DNA of 64,000 bases from Anaeroglomus sp964630775 (GCA_964630775.1 CAZVYY010000008.1:60776-124775); one strand, 5' to 3'. Shown: positions 19,439-29,628, numbered from the stretch's first letter. The notes: generated from the sequence alone by a model not told the origin. A program made the numbers and translations.

Positions 19439-20041
19439 ATGGCAATACGCAAGCAGGATAAGACAATTATACAGGGCGTAGCGCTGCTGGGGGCGATCCT
19501 GGCGGCCCTTGCTTCGGGTATGTTTTTCCAGAAACTGCCGGAAAAACAGCACAATTACAGGACCCAGCAGACCGAGCTGATGCAGCAGGCCGGGGCTTTG
19601 GACAAGCTCAAAGAAGCCAGTGTCATGTCGGAGCAGATCGCGCTGGTGGAAACAGTTTCTGAGGATATTATCGAGCCGGATACACCGAATAGCGATACAT
19701 TTAACGGTCTTTTGGGCAATATTTCGCCCTTGCAGCTCAATGTGCTGACTGTGGCCGGGGCAATCGGAGCCGGGGCCGCAAGTTATGGACTTCTGTGGTC
19801 TGTAATGTATCTTGGCTCACTGGGTCTGTATGCCATGATTCGCGCCTTGTACCGCCTGGTGGATGACAAAGAAACACCCCTGCCCATCGACGATAATTAT
19901 GGTCAGCCGGAAGGCCGATACGTCAATCATCGCAATCCGCACCGCGTTTTTCCTGTGGTTTTCAAGCTGACGATCCTGATCGGCCTGGCGTTAATCCTGC
20001 TGAGCATCGTCGTTTGGCAGCTTACGGCCATTAAAATATAA
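19439..20041 (+). CDS. Hypothetical membrane protein, three predicted helices
   Basis: Not recognised. The 200-residue product has one hydrophobic helix at about 12-30 (GVALLGAILAALASGMFF). A soluble, probably coiled segment follows (about 35-90; LPEKQHNYRTQQTELMQQAGALDKLKEA). Two further membrane segments are at about 105-140 and 172-195, with an acidic loop between (LVDDKETPLPIDDNYGQPEG). The ATG is preceded by GGGGATAACGAAA, an acceptable ribosome binding site. It lies between the repeat-rich intergenic DNA after the CRISPR locus and a tRNA-Phe that marks an integration site. Nothing links it to CRISPR function. Confidence 0.7.
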   Translation: MAIRKQDKTIIQGVALLGAILAALASGMFFQKLPEKQHNYRTQQTELMQQAGALDKLKEASVMSEQIALVETVSEDIIEPDTPNSDTFNGLLGNISPLQLNVLTVAGAIGAGAASYGLLWSVMYLGSLGLYAMIRALYRLVDDKETPLPIDDNYGQPEGRYVNHRNPHRVFPVVFKLTILIGLALILLSIVVWQLTAIKI

Positions 20042-20124
20042 AAAAATGGACTTTTTGCCTGACAGACTCTTGCAACTTCCGTTTTTTTCGATACACTGCT
20101 ATACCTTGTCAGCTTGACGCTGAA

Positions 20125-20355
<231 letters not shown>

Positions 20356-20662
20356 ATGATGTTGTGGGAAGAGTGAAAAAGCCGTAAGTTGAACACCTGC
20401 TGTTGGAAAAAGACCACAATTTATGTTACCTCGATATGTCAGGCACACACTTTAGATTTAGAGCAGATGGTCGTATTATAACAAGAGCTTAACTTGCAAA
20501 AAAAGACCTATAAAGGGGCTTTTGTATTATTTTAGATTCCAGTCTATTTTCAAATGGCTGCGTCTTAATAGCTGGAAAATTGGCATATCAGGGATGAATT
20601 TCCAAGCATTAATGATGGTTAGTGGATGTAATTGTACCCTAAGACGGTAATGGAGGTTTCGT

Positions 20663-23059
20663 ATGCAACGCATGCTGATACTCGGCTTGATTATGACTCT
20701 CGTCACGGTTGCCTCTGGACAGATGGTCATTACGGAATGGATGTACAGCGGGACGGACGGAGGATTCATCGAATTTACGAACCTCGGCGAGGTCCCGGTG
20801 GATATGGCCGGGTGGAGCTTCGACGACAGCAGCCAAATCCCGGGTACGGTGGACTTGAGCGATTTTGGCGTGGTTGATCCCGGCAAGTCGGTCATTTTAA
20901 CCGAAGCTATGGCTGCGGATTTTGCCACTGCCTGGGGACTGACTGACGTTACTATTATTGGTGAGCTTGCCGCCACTCTGGGACGGAATGATCAAATCAA
21001 TCTCTATAATTCAGACGGTGTCTTAGTGGACCATTTGAGCTATGGCGACGAGGATTACCCCGGCACGCCTCGCACTCAGAATGCAAGCTGCAACATTCCA
21101 GATCTGGATTATGGCCAGACAGTTGCCCAGATGGACTGGGGTCTGGCCACGGTCGGGGACGTGTTTGGTTCGCGGATGTCCGCGGGAGGCGATATCGCCA
21201 GCCCCGGCCGGATCGTGGGTTATGCCTTGTGCGATTACGATATGGACGGTGACGTTGATCTGGCAGATTTTTGCATTTTCATAAGTTGTTATCTCAGCGA
21301 AGACTATCTGACCGACACATCGTGCGGCTTAAGCCCCGACAGAAACGGTTTCATCTCCGCGGATGCCGATGAGGATTACGATGTGGATATGCTCGACTTT
21401 GCCGTTCTGGCGAGCTGTTACAGCGGCCAAGGCAATCCGGCCGAACCGTTGTGCGGCTGCAGATCGAATGTCCCCAGTGTCACACATATCCTCTTGAACG
21501 GAGATTCGATCACCGTAAATGGCGCCGGCGTCACCGTTGACGGAACGACGGCCACGATCACGACCGCAGGCACTTACGACATCAGCGGCACGCTTAGTGA
21601 TGGACAGATCGTCGTGAATTCTCCCACGGCCGGCCTGGTGGAAATGATCCTGGACGGCGTTAATATCAGCAACTCCACGAGCGCCGCAATTCATGTGATC
21701 GAAGCTTCATTCACATCGATCGTCCTGGCCGATCAGACCCAGAACTACCTGTCTGACGCGGATGAATACGTGTATGCGGATCCGAGTCTGGACGAACCCA
21801 GCGGCTGTTTGTTCAGCAATGACTCGATGGCGATATCCGGTACCGGTGCACTGACGGTCCACGGGAACTCCAACGATGCCATCGTAAGCCAGGACGGGCT
21901 GATCATTTACGGCGGCACCATCAATGTAATCTCGATCGACGACGGCATTCGCGGCAAGGACTATCTGCTGATCCGGGGTGGTGACATTGTCCTGACAACC
22001 GGAGGCGATGGGCTGAAATCCGACAACGATAGCGATCCCAACCTTGGATATATCACGATTAAGAACGGGTCACTGGATATCCTCTCTGGTGGAGACGGCC
22101 TCTCGGCACAAACAAACGTTACCGTTGCGGCGGGGGATATCTCGATTGTCACTGGCGGCGGTCACACGGCAAGCATTGCAGATGACCTGTCGGCTAAAGG
22201 CATTAAAGGTGTTGTGAGCGTAGTAATTGACGGCGGTACGTTCGTTATGGACTGTGCCGACGACGCGATCCACACCAACGACGCTATAACGATCAACTCC
22301 GGGACATTCGAAATTGCCACCAGGGATGACGGTGTTCATGGCGATAGCACTGTCGAAATTAACGGCGGAACAATGAACATCACCAACTCCTACGAAGGCA
22401 TCGAGGCCGGGATTATCTCCATCAACAATGGAAACATCCATATTATATCAAGCGATGACGGGATTAACGTTGCCGGCGGTAACGATAGCTCCGGCGGTAC
22501 GTGGCCGCCACCACCAGGCGGCGGCGGGGGTGGTAACAGCAGTTATTTCCTGTACATTAACGGCGGTTATACCGTAGTCAATGCCGTTGGGGACGGGATT
22601 GATGCCAATGGCAGTATCGTGATGACAGGCGGCACTGTCCTGGTCAACGGCCCGACAGCTAATGATAACAATGCCGTGGACTTTGACGGCATCTGCAATA
22701 TCAGCGGTGGGCTCCTGGTGGGGGTGGGCAGTTCTCAGATGGCCCAGGCTCTGAGCACGACGTCAACGCAACGTTCATTGAAGATTACTTATAATCAATG
22801 GAAGACGGCCGGAACTCTGATTCGTATTCAAACGAGTGCGGGTACGGACATTCTGACTTTCGCACCGAAAAAAGCCTATAAGTCGTGCGTGTTTTCCTCG
22901 CCATCCCTGCAATCGGGTACGACCTACAAGCTTTATACCGGCGGCAGCTCGACTGGAACCGTCACGGATGGGTTGTATCAGGCTGGAATCTATACTCCAG
23001 GCACACTGACCAATACTTTCACAACAAGCAGCATTGCTACCAATGTGAGCGCGCCCTAA
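20663..23059 (+). CDS. Secreted lamin-tail / dockerin-like / beta-helix carbohydrate-binding protein
   Basis: A 798-residue exported protein with a signal peptide (1-19, ending VASGQ). A lamin-tail-like domain at about 20-170 (VITEWMYSGTDGGFIEFTNLG) is followed at about 185-265 by two calcium-loop segments of dockerin type (CDYDMDGDVDLADF, DEDYDVDMLDFAVLASCY). The rest (about 275-770) is a repetitive parallel beta-helix with GGxxxI and DDGI repeats, resembling the Cthe_2159/DUF4353 carbohydrate-binding family. A Pro/Gly linker (WPPPPGGGGGG) interrupts it near residue 612. GGAGG lies 6 bases before the ATG. It is the only gene between the two tRNA-derived direct repeats, so it appears to be cargo of an integrated element. 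Function beyond surface or glycan binding is unknown. Confidence 0.85.
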   Translation: MQRMLILGLIMTLVTVASGQMVITEWMYSGTDGGFIEFTNLGEVPVDMAGWSFDDSSQIPGTVDLSDFGVVDPGKSVILTEAMAADFATAWGLTDVTIIGELAATLGRNDQINLYNSDGVLVDHLSYGDEDYPGTPRTQNASCNIPDLDYGQTVAQMDWGLATVGDVFGSRMSAGGDIASPGRIVGYALCDYDMDGDVDLADFCIFISCYLSEDYLTDTSCGLSPDRNGFISADADEDYDVDMLDFAVLASCYSGQGNPAEPLCGCRSNVPSVTHILLNGDSITVNGAGVTVDGTTATITTAGTYDISGTLSDGQIVVNSPTAGLVEMILDGVNISNSTSAAIHVIEASFTSIVLADQTQNYLSDADEYVYADPSLDEPSGCLFSNDSMAISGTGALTVHGNSNDAIVSQDGLIIYGGTINVISIDDGIRGKDYLLIRGGDIVLTTGGDGLKSDNDSDPNLGYITIKNGSLDILSGGDGLSAQTNVTVAAGDISIVTGGGHTASIADDLSAKGIKGVVSVVIDGGTFVMDCADDAIHTNDAITINSGTFEIATRDDGVHGDSTVEINGGTMNITNSYEGIEAGIISINNGNIHIISSDDGINVAGGNDSSGGTWPPPPGGGGGGNSSYFLYINGGYTVVNAVGDGIDANGSIVMTGGTVLVNGPTANDNNAVDFDGICNISGGLLVGVGSSQMAQALSTTSTQRSLKITYNQWKTAGTLIRIQTSAGTDILTFAPKKAYKSCVFSSPSLQSGTTYKLYTGGSSTGTVTDGLYQAGIYTPGTLTNTFTTSSIATNVSAP

Positions 23060-23093
23060 GGCCACGGCCACGTGACGAATGACAGGAAATGGA

Positions 23094-23280
23094 TGTCGGC
23101 GGTTCAAATCCGCCCCTGCCCATTTTCCCCCACTTATGACATGCCCTGCCAGTCTGTGCCAAACTCTGACTGTTAAACGACTTACGATTATTTTCATAAA
23201 CAGGCTTATTTCTATCTATACTGTCAGATACTGACTGTTTATGCCTATCAAAGTAAGCTGCATTGTCTAACTGGTTGTCT
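23094..23280 (+). repeat. 187-bp direct repeat, right copy
   Basis: Copy of 20169-20355 starting with the 29-bp tRNA-Phe 3' end. The remaining tRNA is absent, as expected of the distal att site of an element integrated into a tRNA gene. The intergenic DNA 23060-23413 otherwise holds only the recombinase-tail-like frame on the - strand, running into this repeat from about 23330. Confidence 0.9.
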
Positions 23281-23413
23281 GGTTTGTTGTCTGCCGGAAT
23301 AGCTGCTATAACCTCCAACAGTATTGCCATATATGGAAATACCGGATATTATCGTGAATTTGAACGGTCTGGGTGTGCGGCCAGGCGTGGGTTGATCGCG
23401 GGAGTCCCAAATT

Positions 23414-24637
23414 ATGCAATACACAGGCAGCATCAAGGTGTGGGGGTTGCTTTTCTGTATTTGTCCTCTGTGTTGTGCAGCGGTAGAACAAAGCCCCTAT
23501 AGCCCGTGGCCCGAAGGTCCCAGAACGGATGCGGATTATTTTCCGCTTGGCGTGTGGCTTCAGGATCCTGCTGATGCCCCTCGATGGAAAAACGCGGGCA
23601 TCAATTTATATATCGGCTTATGGGAAGGTCCGACAGCCAGACAACTCTATACGCTGCGGAACGCGGGAATGCAGGTTATTGTCGAACAGAACCAAACCGC
23701 TCTTGAATTTCGATCTGAGCGTCTTTCTGATGGACGGCCGTTGATTGCAGGCTACCTTTTGCCGGATGAGCCGGACAACGCCCAGCGCTGTCCCGACGGG
23801 CAAGGCTGGTGCGAGCCTATCCCTACAGCGGTTATCCAGAAAACCTATGCGGCCTGGAAAAAGAATGACCCCAATCGCCCGGTGCTGCTGGGATTAGGTC
23901 AGGGGATCGCCTGGGATTCGATGGTGTGGATTGGCCAGGGAGGGCATATCGTGCCAAACCGAGATTACCCGGCCTATATTGCAGGATCCGATATCACCAC
24001 ATTTGATATTTATCCCATGGATTGCAGCCATACAGCGACGTGTGGTCAGGCCTGGCGGGTCGCCCTGGGACTGGACCGACTCTATCAATTCTCCCCTCCA
24101 AAGCATATCGTATGGAACACCATGGAAACCTCCGACATCAGCGCCAACGGGATTCAGGCAACCATGGACCAAGTACGCGCGGAGGCCTGGATGTCCATTA
24201 TTCATGGGTCCAGGGGGCTGATTTATTTTATTCACGGAAAAACCTCCGTATCCAAATTTGATCCGCGGGCCATGCTGCGGCCGGAGAATGCGAAGCGATT
24301 GGCGGCTTTTACTCAAATCAACAGCCAAATCCATCAACTGGCGCCCGTTATCAACAGCCCGTCAGTGAAGGGGTTGGTAAGCATGGATTCCATGGATAAC
24401 AGCAGTCCTGTTGACTTTGCTGTGCGTTTCCATCAGGGAAAGACTTATCTGTTCGCCGTGGGCATGCGGCCGGACATCACTAATAAGCGATTTACGCTGG
24501 CACATTACCCGGATGCGGACGTTGAGGTAATTGGTGAAGATCGTCAACTCACACTAAAAAACGCTGCGTTTACAGATCAATTTAACGGCTATGAATGCCA
24601 TCTCTATAAAATCCACGCCGAGGTTCCCGTACCATAA
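23414..24637 (+). CDS. Putative secreted TIM-barrel glycosidase-like protein
   Basis: Not assigned to a family with certainty. The 407-residue product starts with a hydrophobic signal segment (VWGLLFCICPLCC). It then follows a pattern seen in putative glycoside hydrolases of clan-A type: YFPLGVWLQDP, a strand with GINLYIGLWEGPT, GYLLPDEPDN at about residue 112-121 with acidic residues at a strand end, FDIYPMD, VWNTMETSD, and AWMSIIHGSRGLIYFIHG. The final about 80 residues look like a small beta domain. The Cys at the end of the hydrophobic stretch could be a lipobox. The gene directly follows the right direct repeat, so it may belong to the older part of the island. Substrate unknown. Confidence 0.65.
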   Translation: MQYTGSIKVWGLLFCICPLCCAAVEQSPYSPWPEGPRTDADYFPLGVWLQDPADAPRWKNAGINLYIGLWEGPTARQLYTLRNAGMQVIVEQNQTALEFRSERLSDGRPLIAGYLLPDEPDNAQRCPDGQGWCEPIPTAVIQKTYAAWKKNDPNRPVLLGLGQGIAWDSMVWIGQGGHIVPNRDYPAYIAGSDITTFDIYPMDCSHTATCGQAWRVALGLDRLYQFSPPKHIVWNTMETSDISANGIQATMDQVRAEAWMSIIHGSRGLIYFIHGKTSVSKFDPRAMLRPENAKRLAAFTQINSQIHQLAPVINSPSVKGLVSMDSMDNSSPVDFAVRFHQGKTYLFAVGMRPDITNKRFTLAHYPDADVEVIGEDRQLTLKNAAFTDQFNGYECHLYKIHAEVPVP

Positions 24638-24723
24638 CATACTTAACAAGTATATCACTCTGCCCCGGGCGGACGGTGTCGACTCGTTTATGGTTTTCGA
24701 AAGAAACAGGCCGCCTCTTCATT

Positions 24724-25761
24724 TTATAACAATCGAATTCCGGCCTGTTTACATCGTTTCAGGGTATCTTCGGGCCAGATGCCGGCTTGCACTTCCCCGA
24801 TATGCATTTTCTGCAGGTAGAACATGCACAATCTGGACTGGCCGATTCCTCCCCCAATCGTCAGGGGGAACTCATCATTGAGCAATCGCTGATGCCATGG
24901 CTGTTGCGCCCGTTCAAGACAATTGCGAATTCGCAACTGTTCCAGCAGACTATTCTTATCCACTCGGATACCCATGGAACTGAGTTCAAAGCCCCGCCGC
25001 AGAACCGGATTCCAGACAAAGATATCGCCGTTAAGCCCCCGTTTGCCATTGCCATCGACGGTAATCCAGTCGTCATAGTCCGGGGCACGGCCATCGTGGG
25101 GCTTGCCATCCGACAGTTCCGCTCCTATACCGATGATGAATACCGCCCCGCATTCCTGTGCTATCTTATCTTCGCGTGCCCGCGGGGACAGCGCCGGATA
25201 CTTTTGAGCCAGGTCGTCGGCATGGATAAACGTTATCTTGTCGGGAAGCAGCGGAGTCAACTGGGGAAATCGCCGGCAGACCGCTTTTTCAGTGGATTGG
25301 ATCACATGATATATTTTTTCAACGATTGCCTTGAGGAAATCCAGGTGCCTGTCTTCTTTGCGGATAATCCGTTCCCAGTCCCATTGGTCCACATAGACAG
25401 AGTGGATATTGTCCAGGACTTCCTGGGGTCTCAGGGCGTTCATGTCGGTATATAAACCTTCGCCCTGCTCAAATCCATATTCGGCCAGAGCCATTCGCTT
25501 CCATTTTGCCAGGGAAAAAAGACACTCGGCCTGGGCCATATCCGCATCCGGAACCAGGAAGGAAACCTTTTGTTCAACGCCGTTCAAGTCGTCGTTTATG
25601 CCCGAACCCCTTCGTAAAAAAAACGGTGATGAAATTCGCTGCAGATTCAGCTCCCGCGATAACTGCTCCTCAAAGGTATCCTTAATAAACTTAATGGCCA
25701 GTTCAGTTTCCCGCAGCGACAGGCTGGACTTGTACTTTTCGTCAATCCATAATTCCGGCAT
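24724..25761 (-). CDS. asnA: Aspartate-ammonia ligase AsnA
   Basis: Makes asparagine from aspartate and ammonia with ATP; the fold is that of class II aminoacyl-tRNA synthetases. The protein matches the AsnA family along its length: SLAKWKRMAL, GEGLYTDMNALRP, SVYVDQWDWERII, GAVFIIGIGAELSDGKPHD, RAPDYDDW, FELSSMGIRVD and TIGGGIGQSRLCMF. The frame extends to 25872. The ATG at 25761 has GAGGTG 3 bases upstream and gives MPELWIDEKYKSSLSLRETE, 345 residues, close to the usual about 330. It is flanked by intergenic DNA on its upstream side and is convergent with the glycosidase-like gene. Confidence 0.95.
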   Translation of the reverse strand: MPELWIDEKYKSSLSLRETELAIKFIKDTFEEQLSRELNLQRISSPFFLRRGSGINDDLNGVEQKVSFLVPDADMAQAECLFSLAKWKRMALAEYGFEQGEGLYTDMNALRPQEVLDNIHSVYVDQWDWERIIRKEDRHLDFLKAIVEKIYHVIQSTEKAVCRRFPQLTPLLPDKITFIHADDLAQKYPALSPRAREDKIAQECGAVFIIGIGAELSDGKPHDGRAPDYDDWITVDGNGKRGLNGDIFVWNPVLRRGFELSSMGIRVDKNSLLEQLRIRNCLERAQQPWHQRLLNDEFPLTIGGGIGQSRLCMFYLQKMHIGEVQAGIWPEDTLKRCKQAGIRLL

Positions 25762-26100
25762 CTTCACCTCGTTGGCATTGTCTTTTAATCTTCGCACTGG
25801 TTCGGGTTGAACACGGAGTTCCCCTTCGATTAAACGGCCTATTATATCTGATTTGTGCCCAAAGAGCAACACGTTTCAAAAGAAGCCTTTTTGCAGGGTG
25901 AAATTCCCCCAGTTTCATTTCATATAATTCACGGAATCCAGAAAACTGCCGGACGGTTCGTTTCCAAACAGTCAATAATAATGGCAAATTTTTCCAAAAA
26001 CAGATAAATTACGGCGCATATTAAGGCCTCTGTTTCACACAACACTCTCGGCAGTTTTCGTATCGGTATTTTTCCCCCATAAAATACGGTGAAACTCTGG
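25762..26100. other. Intergenic region upstream of asnA
   Basis: AT-rich. A 16-base match to the FMN-riboswitch P2 strand occurs at 25893-25908 but the rest of the aptamer is missing. No gene is supported. Confidence 0.5.
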
Positions 26101-26128
26101 TTGCCGCTCAGACTTTACAGGATATAAT
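26101..26128 (+). promoter_or_regulatory. Promoter of a tiny ORF/leader
   Basis: TTGCCG (26101-26106) and perfect TATAAT (26123-26128) with 16-bp spacing, 24 bp before the start codon of the tiny ORF at 26153. Confidence 0.5.
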
Positions 26129-26152
26129 AGTCCGATAACAAGGAGAGCTAAT

Positions 26153-26203
26153 ATGAAAAGAACAGGACATTTTAATCCTGGAAAAATAGAAACCCACTGC
26201 TAA
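26153..26203 (+). CDS. Possible leader peptide, 16 aa (MKRTGHFNPGKIETHC)
   Basis: A complete miniature gene: promoter at 26101-26128, AAGGAG at 26140-26145 with 7-base spacing to the ATG, sixteen codons, then TAA. The stop codon falls in the left arm of a strong terminator hairpin (26191-26231), so translation to the end would disturb the hairpin, as in attenuators. No run of one amino-acid codon is seen, so the sensed signal, if any, is unclear. Alternatively it is a short secreted peptide or just the 5' end of a small RNA. The next good gene starts at 26522. Confidence 0.4.
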   Translation: MKRTGHFNPGKIETHC

Positions 26204-26237
26204 CCATAGCAAGGATTATGAGCAGTGGGTTTTCTTG
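26191..26237 (+). terminator. Strong hairpin terminator overlapping the leader stop
   Basis: AACCCACTGCT (26191-26201) pairs perfectly with AGCAGTGGGTT (26221-26231) around a 19-nt loop; T-rich TTCTTGTTTGATTTT follows. Confidence 0.7.
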
Positions 26238-26429
26238 TTTGATTTTCTTGCAGTGGTCACAAACTCTTGATGCCTCTGAGTTATTTGATTGGCACCTTAA
26301 CGAAATGTCTGCCATTTCAGCATCTTTTACAATTCGTTCGGGGAACAATACCAATCCATCTGTCTCATAAAGTTCCCGTTCTCATGGACCTATCCGTCAT
26401 CCATCCGTATTCATGAAAAGGAGAAAGCG

Positions 26430-26453
26430 ATGAAAAAACTTGACGGATTGTAG
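26430..26453 (+). other. Seven-codon frame MKKLDGL with good ribosome binding site
   Basis: AAAAGGAGAAAGCG precedes ATG AAA AAA CTT GAC GGA TTG TAG. It looks like the start of a signal peptide cut by a stop, or a second tiny leader before the gene at 26522. The rest of 26238-26521 shows nothing else. Confidence 0.25.
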
Positions 26454-26521
26454 CAACAGGATTGCAAGTCGTTATGGAGAAGATTCATTTTATCCAACAA
26501 ATGAAAAAAGGAGAAGTAACG

Positions 26522-29398
26522 ATGAAAACCAGGAAAACCTTGTTTTGTCTTGTTATCGCAGCATCCCTTCTGCTGGCCGCGCCGGGATGGGCGGTCAATC
26601 TCATCTCGATGAATTTTGCTGAAAATACCAACCAGGTGTTTGCGGGAGGCCAATTGATCGGCCCGCTCAAGACCAACAGTTCCTACTGGAATAATACCGG
26701 CGCCAATATCCCTTCAGGCACCCTGAATGACCTGATGGACAAATACGGCAAGCCGACCCCGGCGGACGTATCGTGGAAATCCAAGAACTGCTGGTATAAC
26801 GGCGACGGCACCGGCTCCGACGAGGCCAAACTCGCGGTCGGTTATCTGGACGACGGCGACGACGGCCCCAGTTTCACCGTGACCAGCATTCCGTTTGCCG
26901 CATATAACGCCTATATCCTGTTCACATCGGATCAGAACGGAAACTATACGCACGGTTCATTGACCGTCAATGGAACCGTCGTTTTGGGCGGTCCGTTCCC
27001 TGCCCACGGCCGGGTGATGGATGGAACCGGATGGGTCGAATCCGATGGCACCGTGTATGGCAATTATGTCAAGGTACCCAATTTGTCAGGCAATCTGACC
27101 GTATCCACGGTCAAAGATGCCGGACGGGCCCCGCTGACAGCGTTCATTATCGAAGAAATTCCAAGCTCGGTGTATGTTGACAACTTCAGTCCCGCCATTG
27201 GCGCAGCACGGGTCGGCCAGGATGTTCAACTCAGTTGGGATGTTTTCAATGCGACGGGTAATCCCAGTTTTAATGTTTATCTTTCATCCAATCCAAAAGA
27301 GGTTGACCCAGGTATTGATCCCAATATCCCGACTGTGCCGGTGGCAACCACCGGCAGCACGTCCTATATTCCTCCGTCTCCTCTGGAGCCGGGAACTTTG
27401 TATTACTGGCGCATCGATGCAGCCGATGATGTCAATACGGTCCCGATTATGGGGGATATTTTGACATTTTCCACCGGCGGCGATGTTACAGGCCTGTATC
27501 CGGCCGACGGTGCCGCCGGCGCTGCGACGGATTTAACGATAAGCTGGACGGGGGATGCAGCCGGTTCGACCTATATTGATGCATACGCTGTCTATTTCGG
27601 AGAAACCCTGCCGGCAACACCGACAGCCACTGTCACCAAAACACAATGGCAGCCGGCGGCACTTTCGGACGGCACCACCTATCAATGCAAGATCGTCAGC
27701 CAGCATCTGGGAACTCCGGTCAGCGAAACCACCATCAGCTTTACCACAGGGGCTCTGATCGGATACTGGCCGTTTGATGACGTCCTGACCGACATCGTCG
27801 GTACCAATGACGGCACGCGTGCCAATCCGCACTTTGCCAGTGGTGTAATCGGCAGCGGTGCAGCGGCGGAATTCTTCGGGGATGAACCGATTACCCTGCC
27901 GATTCCCGATATAGCGACCGGCGGAAACTGGACGATCAGTTTCTGGGATTACAGCGATCCGCTCATCGGCGGCGGCTGGGAAACCATTCTCGGCAACGGC
28001 GCCGGGCCTGACGGGTGGGAAATTTTTGAATTCGGTCGGTACAATTTCAACCGTTACATTTTCGGTATCGACAATACCTACAAGGCAACGCCCAATGATT
28101 CCAGCTACCTGAGAGGCGGATGGCAGTGCCATACCATCACCTACGACAGCGCTACAAAAATAGTCACCTGGTATATCAATGGTACGAAAAGGACAGATTA
28201 TCCCGGCAAGACGATTAGTTTGTATGAAAAATTGTCGGTCGGAAATGTCAGCGGCGGAAGCCAGCCGTTTACCGGCAGAGTCGATGATTTCAAGGTGTAC
28301 AGCAGACCATTGAGTGCCGGGCAGGTCTTGCAGGCTTTCATTAACGACCTTGCCGGCAAGCCTTACAATCCCAATCCAGCCTCCGGTACCGTGGACCTGT
28401 TCTGGGATCCTGTGCTGACATGGCGTTTTGCCGAGGCGCCGGACTCCGCGGTCATCGAAATCGGAACCAAACCGGATCTTTCCGACGCCGCACCCATTGC
28501 GCTGACAGGGAATCTGGAAAGCTTTGATGTCTATGCGGGCCTTGGCATTCATCTGGCACCGTCAACGGGTTATTACTGGCGAGTGACACCCACCTACGGC
28601 GGCACACCGGTTGCGGGGCCGATATGGTACTTTGTGGTCCGGGATTTGATTACGGACCTGAACAATGACCTGGCGGTCAACAATGCCGACCTGCTCCAGG
28701 TGGCCGATAAATGGCTCGAAGACACAACGGCATCGTTGACAGCCCCCTGGGCCTATCTGGATCAGGACTATTGGAATCCAGCCGGTGATCCGAACGTCGT
28801 TCAATATGCTGTCCCATGGGGCGGCGACGGGACGACATGGGCCGTAGGGACAGTGAAACTGCAAGCCCCCCCGACACCGAATCTCAACCCGGAGGTGCTC
28901 TTCGACCCGAATGACCAGACGCTCGTGTGGTCATACGATACCAGCAAAGGCGGTTGGGCTATCGGCATTACCATCACCCTGCCTGAGACGGTGGATTTCT
29001 CGAAGTTTGATAAATTCGGTTATTGGGTCTATCAGCGAAATTGCACCAGCACCGCGGATATCCGGATTGATGATGAAAAAGGCGGTTCGTACAACATTTA
29101 CAGAGACTGGTATAACATGTCCTCTTACAACAACCAGTGGCACAAATATGAGTGGGATATCCCCGCCGGTGCCGCTTCGGCCGTTTATCAGATTCGTTTC
29201 TATCGAGGAACCATCAATCCATCGGCACTATCGTCTGAAGAGTTCGGCGATTTCTTCCTCGTGAAGAATGACCAGACAGTCAAACTGTGTCTGCCGATTC
29301 ATTTAACGAATGCCGAAGATCTTAATCAGGACTGCAAGGTGAATCTGATTGATCTTTCCATCCTGGCACAGGACTGGCTGCTGGATGCGAGCAACTAA
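26522..29398 (+). CDS. Large secreted LamG-domain protein with dockerin-like C-terminus
   Basis: A 958-residue exported protein. The signal peptide is clear (MKTRKTLFCLVIAASLLLAAPGWA), with AAAGGAG upstream of the ATG at 26522; an upstream extension to 26462 would hide it. An N-terminal beta domain (about 25-210) is followed by fibronectin-III-like modules (about 220-405; PPSPLEPGTLYYWRIDAAD). A LamG/concanavalin-like domain follows at about 410-610 (LIGYWPFDD ... GRVDDFKVYSRPLSAGQV), then another FN3-like module. Two dockerin-like loops follow: DLNNDLAVNNADLLQVADKWL at about 711 and DLNQDCKVNLIDLSILAQDW at the very end, split by a further beta domain. Such ends are common in planctomycete secreted proteins. 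Likely surface glycan binding; substrate unknown. Confidence 0.85.
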   Translation: MKTRKTLFCLVIAASLLLAAPGWAVNLISMNFAENTNQVFAGGQLIGPLKTNSSYWNNTGANIPSGTLNDLMDKYGKPTPADVSWKSKNCWYNGDGTGSDEAKLAVGYLDDGDDGPSFTVTSIPFAAYNAYILFTSDQNGNYTHGSLTVNGTVVLGGPFPAHGRVMDGTGWVESDGTVYGNYVKVPNLSGNLTVSTVKDAGRAPLTAFIIEEIPSSVYVDNFSPAIGAARVGQDVQLSWDVFNATGNPSFNVYLSSNPKEVDPGIDPNIPTVPVATTGSTSYIPPSPLEPGTLYYWRIDAADDVNTVPIMGDILTFSTGGDVTGLYPADGAAGAATDLTISWTGDAAGSTYIDAYAVYFGETLPATPTATVTKTQWQPAALSDGTTYQCKIVSQHLGTPVSETTISFTTGALIGYWPFDDVLTDIVGTNDGTRANPHFASGVIGSGAAAEFFGDEPITLPIPDIATGGNWTISFWDYSDPLIGGGWETILGNGAGPDGWEIFEFGRYNFNRYIFGIDNTYKATPNDSSYLRGGWQCHTITYDSATKIVTWYINGTKRTDYPGKTISLYEKLSVGNVSGGSQPFTGRVDDFKVYSRPLSAGQVLQAFINDLAGKPYNPNPASGTVDLFWDPVLTWRFAEAPDSAVIEIGTKPDLSDAAPIALTGNLESFDVYAGLGIHLAPSTGYYWRVTPTYGGTPVAGPIWYFVVRDLITDLNNDLAVNNADLLQVADKWLEDTTASLTAPWAYLDQDYWNPAGDPNVVQYAVPWGGDGTTWAVGTVKLQAPPTPNLNPEVLFDPNDQTLVWSYDTSKGGWAIGITITLPETVDFSKFDKFGYWVYQRNCTSTADIRIDDEKGGSYNIYRDWYNMSSYNNQWHKYEWDIPAGAASAVYQIRFYRGTINPSALSSEEFGDFFLVKNDQTVKLCLPIHLTNAEDLNQDCKVNLIDLSILAQDWLLDASN

Positions 29399-29433
29399 CA
29401 GACATTGCCTGTCTTTTTAGAAGCAGACTCGAA

Positions 29434-29467
29434 AACAGGGGTTCATCACGAACCCCTGTTTCTGTTT
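29434..29467 (+). terminator. Intrinsic terminator after the LamG protein gene
   Basis: AACAGGGGTTC (29434-29444) and GAACCCCTGTT (29450-29460) form a perfect 11-bp stem with loop ATCAC, followed by TCTGTTTTT. Confidence 0.85.
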
Positions 29468-29628
29468 TTGTGATTACAGGACCCGGCTTGTTTTCAATTT
29501 GAGTATTTCCATATCTTTTTGCACAGATTTGCAGTCGCCGGAATTTAACTTTACAGGCCATTGCGATTTACCGATAATACTTGGGCCGCACTGAATTATG
29601 AACTATTTCTATTGATAAAGGATGCGTT

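Noticed and set aside
25893..25908. GCAGGGTGAAATTCCC on the + strand, identical to a conserved FMN-riboswitch segment
   Set aside because: The other conserved aptamer parts (the CCGGCGGT-type strand and the second GGTGAAATTCC arm) are missing, and the adjacent gene is on the other strand and makes asparagine.
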